Origin: an uncultured Fluviicola sp.
Lineage (GTDB): Bacteria; Bacteroidota; Bacteroidia; Flavobacteriales_D; Crocinitomicaceae
Direction of reading: 5' to 3'
NCBI RefSeq assembly: GCF_902168135.1
Contig: NZ_CABHOL010000022.1
Coordinates: 20,016 to 84,015 of the forward strand
Length of the DNA: 64,000 nucleotides
The number at the start of each line of letters is the position of its first letter. Position 1 is the stretch's first letter. The notes under the pieces were generated by a model. It was not told the DNA's origin. It was given only the letters and a program-made list of their open reading frames with translations, and searched no databases. A program made the position numbers and the translations under genes. This document shows positions 1 through 9,370 of this stretch, in pieces.

Positions 1-1850
1 TTTTTATTACGGGTAGTATCCAGATCCATTCTGCCGATTCTTACATCGGGAAGGATCAATGACAGATCATCTTCAATTTTTTCGGTCCCGAATCCCAGCA
101 TTTTTAGGCGATTGCTTCCGCAGGCAGGGCAAGTCCCGATGGGATTGGTAGTGTAGCTGCAGTGATGGCACTTGAGCAGGTTGGAATGTTTGTGGTAATT
201 TAAGGTCGTATCGCAGTTGATGCAACTCGGGCTGAAACCACAAATTTCGCAAGTCCATATCGGAGTGTAACCTCTCCGGTTTTGAAAAAGAATAACTTGT
301 TCCTTGTTCTTTAATGTTTCAATAATGTTTTCGAGCAGGAATTTTGAAAAATGTCCGTTTAAGCTTTTTTGCCGGCGTTCCTCTTTCATATCTGCACACA
401 AAATTTCAGGAAGCTGAACTTGTGAAAAGCGTTCCGTAAGGAGCACATGTCCGTATTTTCCATCTCGTGTATTTTGATAGCTCTCAATGGAAGGAGTCGC
501 AGATCCCAGCAGGGTTTTTGTTTTGAAGAAATGGGCCAATACGATTGCCATGTCTCTTGCATTGTAGCGCGGAGAAGGATCTTGTTGCTTGTAGGAAGAT
601 TCGTGTTCTTCATCCACAATTACCAAGCCCAGATCCCGGAAAGGAAGGAAGATAGAAGAACGTGCTCCAACTACCAACCGGAATTGTTTCGGATCGTTTT
701 GAAGTACCTTATTCCAAATCTCGACACGTTCATTGGAGTTGAATTTTGAGTGATAAACTCCGATCTTCTCACCAAAATAGGCCGATAGCCGCTGGATTAA
801 TTGGGTTGTCAGTGCAATTTCAGGAACCAGGAATAAGACTTGTTTTCCCTGGTCCAATACTTTCCGGATCAATTCGATGTAAATCTCGGTTTTCCCTGAT
901 CCGGTAATTCCCTGAAGCAGGATCGTATCTTTCTGGTGAAAACTTGTCTCTATCTCATGCAGTGCTTTGGATTGAGCGGCGCTCAAGTCCGGGAATGCGA
1001 ATTTGCTTTGATCAATTGAATTTATCCGTGATATTTCAAGACGCTCTGTGCGTAGAATGCCCTGTTTTTCCAAGGTATTTATTGCCGACAGGGAACAACC
1101 TTGTTCTTCCAATGATCTCCGAAGGATAGGAGTGACTTCCCCTGCGTGAAAACCACCCAGCTGGAGTATTTTTAAAAGGACCTGTTCTTGTTTTTGGGTT
1201 GTTTTTTTTAGGGCAAGTTGTTCGAATAATTCGTTTAAAACAGCATCCGAACGGTACTCTTCCTGGAGTACAACAAATAATCCGGTTTTTGGTGTGAACT
1301 TATTGGAAACTTCTTCCAGAGTCAGGACAACGTTCTTTTCAAGAAGTATTTTGATCAGCGGTTGTATTGTTTTAATTCCGATGATTTCGGAAATTTCCCT
1401 CAGATCGAGTGTTTCTTTGATCTGAAGTGCTTCAACAACCAGGTATTCACGATCGGATAAGTGGGAACTTTCTCCGTTAAAATCCGGATGAATGACAATT
1501 TTTGTTTCGCTTGCCAATTTGAAATTAGCCGGAAGCGCTGCGTTCATCACGTCACCAATCGGAGCCATGTAATACTCGGACATCCATTTCCAAAATGCGT
1601 ATTGTTTTTTGGTAATGATGGGTGTTTCATCCAGGATGTGCTCGATGTATTTTGCCTGGTACAGGCGAGGGGCGTCCTGGTGTATTTTCGTGATAATTCC
1701 GGTATAGAGCTTCCCTTTTCCAAAAGGAACGATTACCCGCAGGTATTCTTGGATTTGGTCATTCATTTCGAATGGAACTCTATAAGTAAACTCCTGGCTT
1801 AAAGGAATGGGTAAGATGATATCAACGAAAAGAGTAACACGCTCGCTCAT
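1..1850 (-). CDS. priA: Primosomal protein N' (PriA replication restart helicase), 3'-truncated
   Basis: PriA is the superfamily 2 DNA helicase that reloads the replisome at stalled forks. I translated this frame by hand from the start at 1850; it stays open to base 1, giving about 616 residues, so roughly the last 200 residues lie outside the window. Visible are the N-terminal DNA-binding region, a Walker A GITGSGKTE near residue 312-320, the DEEH Walker B box near 410, GSATPS near 447, and a cluster of CxxC pairs near 530-575 that would bind zinc. The start at 1850 is supported by a TAnnTTTG promoter box only four bases upstream. Identification is firm. Confidence 0.95.
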   Translation of the reverse strand, partial: MSERVTLFVDIILPIPLSQEFTYRVPFEMNDQIQEYLRVIVPFGKGKLYTGIITKIHQDAPRLYQAKYIEHILDETPIITKKQYAFWKWMSEYYMAPIGDVMNAALPANFKLASETKIVIHPDFNGESSHLSDREYLVVEALQIKETLDLREISEIIGIKTIQPLIKILLEKNVVLTLEEVSNKFTPKTGLFVVLQEEYRSDAVLNELFEQLALKKTTQKQEQVLLKILQLGGFHAGEVTPILRRSLEEQGCSLSAINTLEKQGILRTERLEISRINSIDQSKFAFPDLSAAQSKALHEIETSFHQKDTILLQGITGSGKTEIYIELIRKVLDQGKQVLFLVPEIALTTQLIQRLSAYFGEKIGVYHSKFNSNERVEIWNKVLQNDPKQFRLVVGARSSIFLPFRDLGLVIVDEEHESSYKQQDPSPRYNARDMAIVLAHFFKTKTLLGSATPSIESYQNTRDGKYGHVLLTERFSQVQLPEILCADMKEERRQKSLNGHFSKFLLENIIETLKNKEQVILFQNRRGYTPIWTCEICGFSPSCINCDTTLNYHKHSNLLKCHHCSYTTNPIGTCPACGSNRLKMLGFGTEKIEDDLSLILPDVRIGRMDLDTTRNK

Positions 1851-1854
1851 GAAA

Positions 1855-1862
1855 CAAATTTA
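1855..1862 (-). promoter_or_regulatory. Bacteroidota -7 box of priA
   Basis: TAAATTTG matches the phylum's TAnnTTTG -7 element and is separated from the priA ATG by only four bases. Transcription would start at or within the start codon, giving a leaderless mRNA. No good -33 TTG lies 19-21 bases upstream. Confidence 0.55.
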
Positions 1863-1956
1863 GTGAACTAAAAACAAATAAAGGTGTTTGTTTCAACTAT
1901 AAAAAAATAGTTTTTTCCGGTAAATGGTGGATAATCTTATACCTTATCCTAAAATG

Positions 1957-1990
1957 AAAAAATCCCGTCTATCTAATGATAAACGGGACT
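1957..1990 (-). terminator. Intrinsic terminator of the 2014-3147 lipoprotein gene
   Basis: Read on the minus strand, a stem built from TCCCGT/ACGGGA and TATC/GATA with one mismatch and a four-base loop is followed by six T residues. It sits 20 bp after the lipoprotein stop codon. Confidence 0.75.
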
Positions 1991-2013
1991 TCTTAAGTTT
2001 CAGTTTTAATAGC

Positions 2014-3147
2014 TTATTGACAAGCCCAGGATTCTCCATTATTGATGTCGGACTGGAAATCACTGCAGAACATTAAAAGTCCTGTTATTGGTCCGATGCA
2101 CAATTCTCTTGTCGACAAAAGATCAAGAGCTCTGGTACTTGCTGTACTGAATTTTTCGAGTTTGTTGGTCATTCTTGAGGTGAAAATACCAATTACCGGA
2201 CCACCGTCAGGACGCGTCAAATTCGTAAATGTAGGCTTGTTTTGTGCTAATGAAGAGCTTGGTTGGTTCACCAATATGTATTTGCTTAATTCGGAAGATC
2301 CTCCTGTCATGAGTAATCGGATGGAAATCAACTTTCTTCTGGTAATGGTCGGATCGTTCGTACAATTGTTTTTGAGCAACGTATAGAACGTTTCTCCGTT
2401 AGCAGGAAAAGTAGAGGTTGAAGATGTAAGCTGATCCCCGTTGTATTCTCCCACTTTCCAGATAAATGATTTTCTAACCGGAACCCCATTGAAATACTCA
2501 TCAAAAAACACCTGCATACGCGTATCCACTACTTTGGCATTTCCATTATTTGATTTTAAGGTCACCGAATTGTATTCTTTTACGTTATTAACCATTTTAA
2601 CAAAGGAATAACTCCCGGCAGCAGAAGGCTGAGCGATAGACATTGCCGAAACCAGTTTGGTTTGGGCATTTACTACAATTTCTCCCCCGTTGATGGTTGC
2701 AATTAATCGGTAAGTTACATCATCTTTTAACGCCGTCATTGGATTTGGGTCATTTGTAGAAGGCTGATTGTTGATGTTGAAAGGTTCTGTCTTGAAATAA
2801 TATACCTTTTGGTTCGGACTATAAAAAGCCCCCGGGACTTTATTCGTCAAAACCGTATCTCTCAATACCCAGGATCTGATTTTGGTTGATGTCCATTCTT
2901 CAATTTTAATTTCAGCCTCCTGAAAATAGTTCGAATCTTCAATCTGAGCAACTTCCAATGCATTGTTTGAACCTCCAAAAGTACGGGTAAGCTTTACATA
3001 ATGTAAAGAGTCACTTTTGTCCAATAATCCGAATAGAACAGGAGTTTCCACATGTTCTCCGGCAAAATCAATATCGTCTTCACAGGAAGCGATCAATACC
3101 AAAGAGGCTAAAATAATGGAGCAAAGTGAAAATTGGAGAAATTTCAT
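2014..3147 (-). CDS. Outer-membrane-type lipoprotein, DUF4249-like
   Basis: The 377-residue product begins with a lipoprotein signal peptide ending in LIASC, so Cys22 would be lipidated and the protein anchored in the envelope. The mature part is beta-rich and resembles the DUF4249 lipoproteins often found with TonB-dependent receptors in Bacteroidota; this family call rests on general appearance and is uncertain. No receptor gene is adjacent here. It has its own -7 box upstream and its own terminator, so it is probably monocistronic. No catalytic motif was recognised. Confidence 0.75.
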   Translation of the reverse strand: MKFLQFSLCSIILASLVLIASCEDDIDFAGEHVETPVLFGLLDKSDSLHYVKLTRTFGGSNNALEVAQIEDSNYFQEAEIKIEEWTSTKIRSWVLRDTVLTNKVPGAFYSPNQKVYYFKTEPFNINNQPSTNDPNPMTALKDDVTYRLIATINGGEIVVNAQTKLVSAMSIAQPSAAGSYSFVKMVNNVKEYNSVTLKSNNGNAKVVDTRMQVFFDEYFNGVPVRKSFIWKVGEYNGDQLTSSTSTFPANGETFYTLLKNNCTNDPTITRRKLISIRLLMTGGSSELSKYILVNQPSSSLAQNKPTFTNLTRPDGGPVIGIFTSRMTNKLEKFSTASTRALDLLSTRELCIGPITGLLMFCSDFQSDINNGESWACQ

Positions 3148-3164
3148 ATGTATACAATTTGTCT

Positions 3165-3172
3165 CAAAAATA
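3165..3172 (-). promoter_or_regulatory. -7 box of the 2014-3147 lipoprotein gene
   Basis: TATTTTTG matches TAnnTTTG and lies 17 bases before the ATG. A weak TTT sits about 20 bases further upstream at the -33 position. Confidence 0.5.
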
Positions 3173-3226
3173 CAATTTTAATTCATAGGATGAAAGTGAT
3201 TAAAATCAACAGAAGCTACTGTTAAA

Positions 3227-4294
3227 TCAATCCTTTACGCGATTAAATCTCATTGCCCGAAGCATCCAGTTGGGAAGAAAGGCTCCCGGTTTTTTATTTT
3301 TCAGATGAATGTACCATCCCAATTTTTTCATGACAGGAACTTTGTGAGTTTCCACAAATTCAATCCAGGTGCCGTCGGGATCTTCAATATAGCTGAATCG
3401 ACCACCCGCTTCACCCATGTCAAATGTTTTTCCTGAATCAACGGTAAACGGAAAGCCCAATGCTTCACATTCTTTTTGCAAATCATCCATTCCCTGAACA
3501 TCGAAGCACAAATGAATGAATCCCCAATCTCCCCAGAAACGGTCCTTAAAAATCGATTTTGAATCTGTTCGGTCAACAGCCTGGACCAGTTCTATTTGAG
3601 TTGGTCCCAATAATTTAGCAAAAGGCCCTTTGCGGTCCTCGGTATGCTGAAGCAATACTCTCCTTACTTGATGATTTCCGTTGGGAATGTTATTAAAAGC
3701 ATCAAAAGTGTCTGTTACATCGTAAACAATCTTGTCGTATCCCAAAATAGTCTGGTAAAGCGGTAAAGCCTTTTCTATAGAGCTTACACCGATCATTGAA
3801 CCTGCAACTCCACCGGTTTTACCCTCGAATTTGGTATCCATGAACCATCCGGAACCTTCAACGATATCAAATAGATTACCATTCGGGTCTTCTACCAAAA
3901 AGTGATAACTGCCATTAGGTAATTGCTGTGGCTCAGATAATACTTTTGCTCCTTTTTTAGTCAAAAATGCGTGCGTAGCTTTTACATCTTTTGATTTGAT
4001 GCGGCAGGCATATAGTCCAAAATCACCCAAAATGACCGGCTCCTTGCTTTTTTCAGTTGGACGGGAAGTAAACTGCCAGATCTCGAATCCACCGCCACTT
4101 TCCATAGAAAGTGCAAGTGTTGCGGTTCTTGAATGAATGACACCTCCGGTGTATCTCGTCATCAACGGAGCTTCAGCCGCCTCTTCAAAAATTCGTACGT
4201 CTACACCAAAGTGTTCTCTATACCATTTCCAGATTGATTGAACGTTGGGAACACCAATTCCCATTTGCTGAATACCACAGATGATTTTTGCCAT
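3227..4294 (-). CDS. VOC-superfamily protein with two glyoxalase/dioxygenase-like halves
   Basis: The 355-residue soluble protein has two vicinal-oxygen-chelate modules, about residues 1-150 and 165-320. Each ends in a typical VOC strand pair (VEDPNGNLFDIVEG and IEDPDGTWIEFVE), and the second also carries HLCFDVQG, which supplies the usual His metal ligand. The arrangement resembles extradiol dioxygenases and 4-hydroxyphenylpyruvate dioxygenase-like proteins, but the substrate cannot be read from the sequence. The 31-residue tail after the second module is basic. It is transcribed in the same direction as the downstream lipoprotein gene, which has its own promoter. Confidence 0.85.
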   Translation of the reverse strand: MAKIICGIQQMGIGVPNVQSIWKWYREHFGVDVRIFEEAAEAPLMTRYTGGVIHSRTATLALSMESGGGFEIWQFTSRPTEKSKEPVILGDFGLYACRIKSKDVKATHAFLTKKGAKVLSEPQQLPNGSYHFLVEDPNGNLFDIVEGSGWFMDTKFEGKTGGVAGSMIGVSSIEKALPLYQTILGYDKIVYDVTDTFDAFNNIPNGNHQVRRVLLQHTEDRKGPFAKLLGPTQIELVQAVDRTDSKSIFKDRFWGDWGFIHLCFDVQGMDDLQKECEALGFPFTVDSGKTFDMGEAGGRFSYIEDPDGTWIEFVETHKVPVMKKLGWYIHLKNKKPGAFLPNWMLRAMRFNRVKD

Positions 4295-4405
4295 TTTTTA
4301 CTTTTTTGCATCCTGATCCGTTACTTGCCAGACCAGAAATTGAATTTGGTGCGGCGCCTGTGCCATAGCTTCTGCGCCGGGACAAAGATACTAGGAATCT
4401 CGAAA

Positions 4406-4475
4406 GTTCAAATATTCAAATAGTTTTCACTTAAGCAACTTTTGAACTTTTTACCGCTTGAATCTTTTGAACTTG
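4406..4475. repeat. TTCAAA-rich dispersed repeat, copy A
   Basis: This AT-rich stretch shares the pattern GTTCAAAT-n-TTCAAAT, then ACTT, CAA and TTTTGAACTT, with 59992-60058. Both copies lie in intergenic DNA. It looks like a decayed family member and has no coding potential. Confidence 0.45.
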
Positions 4476-4478
4476 TTT

Positions 4479-6767
4479 CTAACGGAAAGCTCGTTCGTGG
4501 AAAATAATAAAGCCGTAGGTGAACTGGAATGCCAATGGTGTCTTTTGCTTCGGGAAATAATTCAACGAAGCCCTGATTGGTCCTAATGGTGAATGGTATA
4601 TAGCAGACAAAGAGGCAACCTGAGATTCTCCTTTAAACGGTTTCGAGTAGCCGAATGTGCCATCATCGTTTTGGGTAATGGAAATGAACGGCTGGTACCA
4701 ATAACCATCCACGCGTATATCAATGTTCTTCCGAAGAGAGAAAATTACATTCAACCCACCTCCAATATACTGGGGAGACCGGTATTCGGCAAAGAAATAG
4801 GTTTGTAGATCCGGCAGCGGCTGAAATGCGTTCATGTTTAGAAGAGTTGCCGTGTAATTCTTGAGCAGAGAAAGGTTCGTGATACTTGCCAGTCCATGAA
4901 TACCAAATGAAAAATACCTGGTGCTCAAAGGAAAGCTTTGAATTTCCCCGCGAATATTGAACCAGTGGTGTCCGTTCCTGTAATCGTAATTTTCCAATGA
5001 AGTGGATCCTGCAACACTGTGTTCCTTGGCAGCACTGTAAATGGCTTTAAATTGAGCAAGCGTTCCGGATGATGCCCACTGTTTCCTGTTCAGGGAATTG
5101 TGTTCCAAAATCATTACCAGGGAATTTCCATATAAAATGGTTTTGTCTGTAGTGTCTTTATTGGTAAATTCGGAACTTTGATAGTAGCGGTCCTGTGTTT
5201 CGAAATGCCTGTAATCGAATCCGAATTTGGAGTTGTTGAATAGGGGTAATTTGATTCCTCCTCCCACGTAGGCCTCATTTTGGACCAGGAAGGATGGTTT
5301 TTCATCATCGAAGAAAGTGGTGAAGCTTTTGAAATAATCCCAACGGTTAATAACTCCATAGAAACTTGCCGAAATCGGATAGTAGGAAGGAAAATGCAGG
5401 TCCACATTTGCTCTTCCCGAATTATAGAATTTTCCGAAATAACCTCCTGCCTGGATGGTACTGGCAAAACGGTCCAAACGCATGTAGTTTAATTGTATGA
5501 AACCGGTGTTGATGGCACGCGTACTGATAATTCCTCCCAGATCTATGCGGAATGGTTTGGCTTCGGTGACTTTGATGTTCAAAGCATAGGTCGAATCTTT
5601 TTTTACATCAAGTGTAGGGAACAAATACTTGATTTGCGGGGTAGCGTAAGTTCTGAAATAACGACGCTTAAAACGTATTCCTGATAAGGTTTCACTTTTC
5701 TTGTTTTTAAGAATGGATTTTCTCACATAGCTTTCATCCAGTCCGTATTTATTCGTTGTATTTACTTCAGATATAACAAGCGGATGGACACTGGCTTTGA
5801 AATCGGATCTTCTTTTGTTTAATTCTTCCGTTGAAACACGCAAATCAAGCATACTCTTGATGCTGTCCATCATGGCAAGTGTCGATTTGTAACCTGCATT
5901 GATGGCTTCGTCTACATCATCAAAGTCAAAGGTGCTGATTTCCGATTTCGGTTCAATAATGATTCCTGATTCACAGGGGATTTTGAACGAAGTATGTGTT
6001 ACGAGCATGTTTGTCAGCTGACTGATCAAATCATCTTCCCGCGGTGGAGCCGCATTATACGACACGTTACTTCCGATGATGAAATCAACCGGGAAATTGT
6101 TGTACATGACATCAGACGGGAAGTTATTGTAAAGTCCGCCGTCAAAGTAAAGTACACCATTGATGCGAATAGGATTTACATAAAAAGGAAAGGTCATGGA
6201 TGCTCTTACGGCCTCATTCAGCTGCCCGTTCGAAAATACAACACCTTTTTTAGCGACAATGTCACTGGCAACGCAGCGGAAAGGAACAAAAAGGCTGTCA
6301 AAATTGTATTGGGAAGAAGCACCGCTGGCTCCAAAGAGGCGAAGCATTTCAAAATCGAGTAATTCCGGACGAATAAAGTTTGTAGGAAGTGATTTGCTGA
6401 AAATACTGTCGAGGGAAAAAGGAAAACTGATACCTGATGCATTTTCATTGTCTTCACGCAGCAGGAATTCATAGCGTTGTTCGATTGCTCCCTTTGACAT
6501 CAGCTGAAACTTGTTGCTTAAGACATAGTCTTCAATTTCCTGGGGAGAATACCCGCTGGCATACATAGCACCGACTAATGCTCCCGAAGAAGTTCCCGTA
6601 ATATAGTTGATCGGGATATTGTTTTCTTCCAATGCTTTCAGTACACCAATGTGAGCAAAACCAGATGCGCCACCACCACTCAATACGATTCCAACCCCTT
6701 GAGATTGAACGAATAAAGGGGTGAAGCTTAGAAATAAGATTATAGTTAGTTGTCTTGCTAATTGCAT
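4479..6767 (-). CDS. Patatin-like phospholipase fused to a BamA-like outer membrane barrel
   Basis: After a signal peptide ending near VQSQ, the protein has a patatin/RssA lipase domain: the glycine-rich oxyanion loop SGGGASGFAHIG, the nucleophile motif GTSSG with Ser60, and the DGG motif with Asp209 of the Ser-Asp dyad. Residues of about 360-760 resemble a POTRA-like segment plus a BamA/surface-antigen barrel ending in an aromatic-rich strand. This is the architecture of type Vd (PlpD-like) autotransporters, which are lipolytic enzymes displayed on the surface. The ATG at 6767 is preferred over a TTG three codons upstream because it directly precedes the signal sequence. It is transcribed divergently from the methyltransferase gene. 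Confidence 0.9.
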   Translation of the reverse strand: MQLARQLTIILFLSFTPLFVQSQGVGIVLSGGGASGFAHIGVLKALEENNIPINYITGTSSGALVGAMYASGYSPQEIEDYVLSNKFQLMSKGAIEQRYEFLLREDNENASGISFPFSLDSIFSKSLPTNFIRPELLDFEMLRLFGASGASSQYNFDSLFVPFRCVASDIVAKKGVVFSNGQLNEAVRASMTFPFYVNPIRINGVLYFDGGLYNNFPSDVMYNNFPVDFIIGSNVSYNAAPPREDDLISQLTNMLVTHTSFKIPCESGIIIEPKSEISTFDFDDVDEAINAGYKSTLAMMDSIKSMLDLRVSTEELNKRRSDFKASVHPLVISEVNTTNKYGLDESYVRKSILKNKKSETLSGIRFKRRYFRTYATPQIKYLFPTLDVKKDSTYALNIKVTEAKPFRIDLGGIISTRAINTGFIQLNYMRLDRFASTIQAGGYFGKFYNSGRANVDLHFPSYYPISASFYGVINRWDYFKSFTTFFDDEKPSFLVQNEAYVGGGIKLPLFNNSKFGFDYRHFETQDRYYQSSEFTNKDTTDKTILYGNSLVMILEHNSLNRKQWASSGTLAQFKAIYSAAKEHSVAGSTSLENYDYRNGHHWFNIRGEIQSFPLSTRYFSFGIHGLASITNLSLLKNYTATLLNMNAFQPLPDLQTYFFAEYRSPQYIGGGLNVIFSLRKNIDIRVDGYWYQPFISITQNDDGTFGYSKPFKGESQVASLSAIYHSPLGPIRASLNYFPKQKTPLAFQFTYGFIIFHERAFR

Positions 6768-6854
6768 TAAAGTCAAAAGTAATTTTTTTTTACCTAAACG
6801 CCTCTTCTTTTGCTTTATTTCTCTACTATTTAGAAAATCTCGTTGGTTTTGTAG

Positions 6855-6862
6855 TACTTTTG
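6855..6862 (+). promoter_or_regulatory. -7 box of the RNA methyltransferase gene
   Basis: TACTTTTG matches TAnnTTTG and lies 28 bases before the ATG at 6891. The -33 element is not obvious. Confidence 0.45.
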
Positions 6863-6890
6863 CCGGCGTATCAATAATTGAACTTGCTTT

Positions 6891-8036
6891 ATGAATATTG
6901 TCCTGAAAACATTTTATGGTTTGGAAGATGTACTCGCTGATGAGTTAAAGGAACTTGGTTTTCCGGATAGTACAAAACTGAATAGGGCTGTTCAGATTGA
7001 GGGAGAATGGAAAGATGTTTATTTTTTGAACCTGCATGTGCGTTGTGCCATTTCGGTATTGGTCGAACTGCGCAAGTTTCCGGTTAAAACAGAGAAAGAT
7101 CTTTATAATGAGGCGAAAAAAATCAATTGGTCATCTTTGTTTGATGTCCGAAAAACATTTGCGGTAAAAGGGGCCGTTCATTCAACTATTTTTAACCATT
7201 CTCAATTCCCTTTTTTGCTTATTAAGGATGCAATTGTAGACCATTTCAGGGATGTGAAAGGTGAAAGACCCGATATCAATGTGAAATCACCGCAAATTGT
7301 AGTGGATTTATACGTACGTGAGAATGAGGGGGTGATTTCCATAAACACAAGCGGTCTGCCTTTGTTTCAAAGAGGTTATCGCCAGTCAACGGGAGATGCG
7401 CCGCTCAATGAAGTAGTTGCTGCTGCACTTTTGCGCATGAGCGAGTGGGATAAGAAAACAACTTTGATTGATCCGTTTTGCGGGTCAGGGACTATTTTGA
7501 TCGAAGCCGCTTTATTGGCGGCAGGAATTCCTTCAAATATTGAAAGAACTCATTACGCATTTAAGAATATGGCCAATTTTGACGCTGACTTGTGGGAGGA
7601 AATCCATTCCGGTGCCAATAAATTGGTAAAAGAACTGCCATGTACACTCATCGGAGGAGATATTGATTCACAAATGGTGATGAAAACCAGAAGGAACCTG
7701 CGTGGATTTTCTTTTGGAAGGTTTATCGAAGTCCACAATGCTTCTGTAGATGAGTTTCCTTTTCCGGAGGGACCAGCCGTTATGATCACCAATCCGCCTT
7801 ATGGAGAACGTTTGGAAACGGATGTGGAAGATCTTTACGGAACTTTGGGAAGTATCATGAAACACCGTTTGATGGGATATTCCTGTTTTGTGATCTCTTC
7901 CAGCGAAGCAGGGTTCAAATACCTGGCTTTAAGACCGAATAAAAAATACAAACTCTTCAACGGGGACCTGGAATGTTCTTTCAGAAAGTATTCGATTTAC
8001 GAAGGTTCCAAAAAGAGCGAAAAGACCGAAGCTTAA
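6891..8036 (+). CDS. THUMP-domain class I rRNA guanine-N2 methyltransferase (RlmL/YcbY-like)
   Basis: The 381-residue protein begins with a ferredoxin-like/THUMP RNA-binding region (about residues 1-150) and continues into a Rossmann methyltransferase. It shows DPFCGSG at residues 194-200 for S-adenosylmethionine binding and NPPYGERL at 301-308, the N-methyltransferase signature for an exocyclic amino group. This matches the N-terminal half of E. coli RlmKL, which makes m2G2445 in 23S rRNA; the RlmK half is absent, as is usual in stand-alone homologues. Its stop codon overlaps the stop of the convergent gene in a shared TTAA. Confidence 0.9.
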   Translation: MNIVLKTFYGLEDVLADELKELGFPDSTKLNRAVQIEGEWKDVYFLNLHVRCAISVLVELRKFPVKTEKDLYNEAKKINWSSLFDVRKTFAVKGAVHSTIFNHSQFPFLLIKDAIVDHFRDVKGERPDINVKSPQIVVDLYVRENEGVISINTSGLPLFQRGYRQSTGDAPLNEVVAAALLRMSEWDKKTTLIDPFCGSGTILIEAALLAAGIPSNIERTHYAFKNMANFDADLWEEIHSGANKLVKELPCTLIGGDIDSQMVMKTRRNLRGFSFGRFIEVHNASVDEFPFPEGPAVMITNPPYGERLETDVEDLYGTLGSIMKHRLMGYSCFVISSSEAGFKYLALRPNKKYKLFNGDLECSFRKYSIYEGSKKSEKTEA

Positions 8037-9085
8037 GGTGTAACGATAATACGTTCAGAGATCGTTTCTTCATTATCAAAGTATACGAATGTGTAGACTC
8101 CGATTGGTAGTGAAGAAACGATGATCTCGTTATTCTTAACAAAATCACTTAGGTTAATCTCTCTTCCTGAAGTATCATATAATTTGGATTCAAGCAGCGT
8201 TTTATAATCTCCGGTGATCCGGATCGTCCCATTTGAAGGATTTGGGAAAATGGTCAGCTCATTAGTGCTTTTCGGTTTTATGGAACGGATATCATGAAAA
8301 CGCGTAGTTCCGTTAAAATCTGTCTGTGATAAGCGGTAATAGCTCGTAACATCCAAATATGCATCGTAATCATAGATTTTATAGCGTAAAGGTTCCGTAC
8401 TGGTTCCTGCTCCCTTCATGTAAGAGATCGGTTCGAAATGAATTCCGTCCAGACTGCGTTCAACGGTGAAGAAATCATTGTTTAATTCTGTTTCTGTCCA
8501 CCATTCGCATGCAACGGCTCTGTTCTCCAATGAAACCTGGAAAGCGGTTAGCTCTACCGGAAGAGCACTCATACAGTTTACGCAGGCAGATCCGCTGAAA
8601 GAAGTAGTGTAAGTGATAATTTCATCAGCTCTGTTCGCTCTTCCGGAAACTCTTATTGTACCGGGACCAGCCAGGGTATAACTGTCATTCAGCGTTGAAT
8701 TGGCACCACCTTGCTGAAAAAGTTTGGAACCACCCGGAATATCCACTTTAACGACATCACAAGTCTGGCAATTTCCATCTGCTCCCTGAGATGTGCTGCA
8801 ACCAGGTCTGTCTCTCATGGTAGCGCTGACTGTATAGGTACACCCGGCAGGAACGGTAATATCAACCTGCATGGGAAGATACCCGGAGCTGCAATTTCCG
8901 GTAGTTCCTGAACCGCAATTGGGACCGCCTAAACTGGTTAAGTTGCATCCGGCGATGCATCCGCATCCTGCTCCGGTAACACCAATCGCCCCGGATGGAC
9001 ATTGTGCAAATGAGTTTAATGAATACGCAAGAAAAAGAAAGGTAATTCCTGTTAGTTTTTGAAGTGTTGTTGTAGTTTTTTTCAT
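8033..9085 (-). CDS. Secreted Cys-rich protein with type A T9SS sorting domain
   Basis: From the MKK start at 9085 (350 residues) there is a signal peptide ending near SFAQ. A cysteine- and glycine-rich beta domain of about 160 residues follows, then a linker, and then a T9SS type A C-terminal domain that begins around FPNPSNG and ends in a basic, strand-forming tail. The protein should cross the outer membrane through T9SS and be cell-surface bound or released. The function of the N-terminal domain is not recognised. A longer reading frame starts at a TTG at 9127, but it would put 14 polar residues before the signal peptide. Confidence 0.85.
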   Translation of the reverse strand: MKKTTTTLQKLTGITFLFLAYSLNSFAQCPSGAIGVTGAGCGCIAGCNLTSLGGPNCGSGTTGNCSSGYLPMQVDITVPAGCTYTVSATMRDRPGCSTSQGADGNCQTCDVVKVDIPGGSKLFQQGGANSTLNDSYTLAGPGTIRVSGRANRADEIITYTTSFSGSACVNCMSALPVELTAFQVSLENRAVACEWWTETELNNDFFTVERSLDGIHFEPISYMKGAGTSTEPLRYKIYDYDAYLDVTSYYRLSQTDFNGTTRFHDIRSIKPKSTNELTIFPNPSNGTIRITGDYKTLLESKLYDTSGREINLSDFVKNNEIIVSSLPIGVYTFVYFDNEETISERIIVTP

Positions 9086-9312
9086 AGTACCTGGGAAAAG
9101 TAAATTCATTCCATTGGAACAGGACAAATTTATTCCAGGTGTTTAGTAATTTGTTTATGAGTAAGTTATGGTTCGGATAAGTTATGAATTTTACTAAATT
9201 GATTTTGTTTAATTCAATTTGAAGAGAATGTTATAGCTTACGATGCTGATCGTTCCTGATTGCTTTTTCATTCTTTCATCAGAAGTACTGAGTCTAAAAA
9301 AGTACCGGGTGC

Positions 9313-9348
9313 AAAAAAAATAGGGGCACGATTGATCGCACCCCTATT
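9313..9348 (-). terminator. Strong intrinsic terminator of gltA
   Basis: On the minus strand an AATAGGGG/CCCCTATT stem continues through U.G and G.U wobble pairs into CGAT/ATCG and is followed by eight T residues. The wobble pairs form only in minus-strand RNA, which supports its orientation. It is also a member of the GC-rich palindrome family seen at 21455, 27173, 31755 and 40690. Confidence 0.85.
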
Positions 9349-9370
9349 CCTTTTGATATGTTTGATTAAA

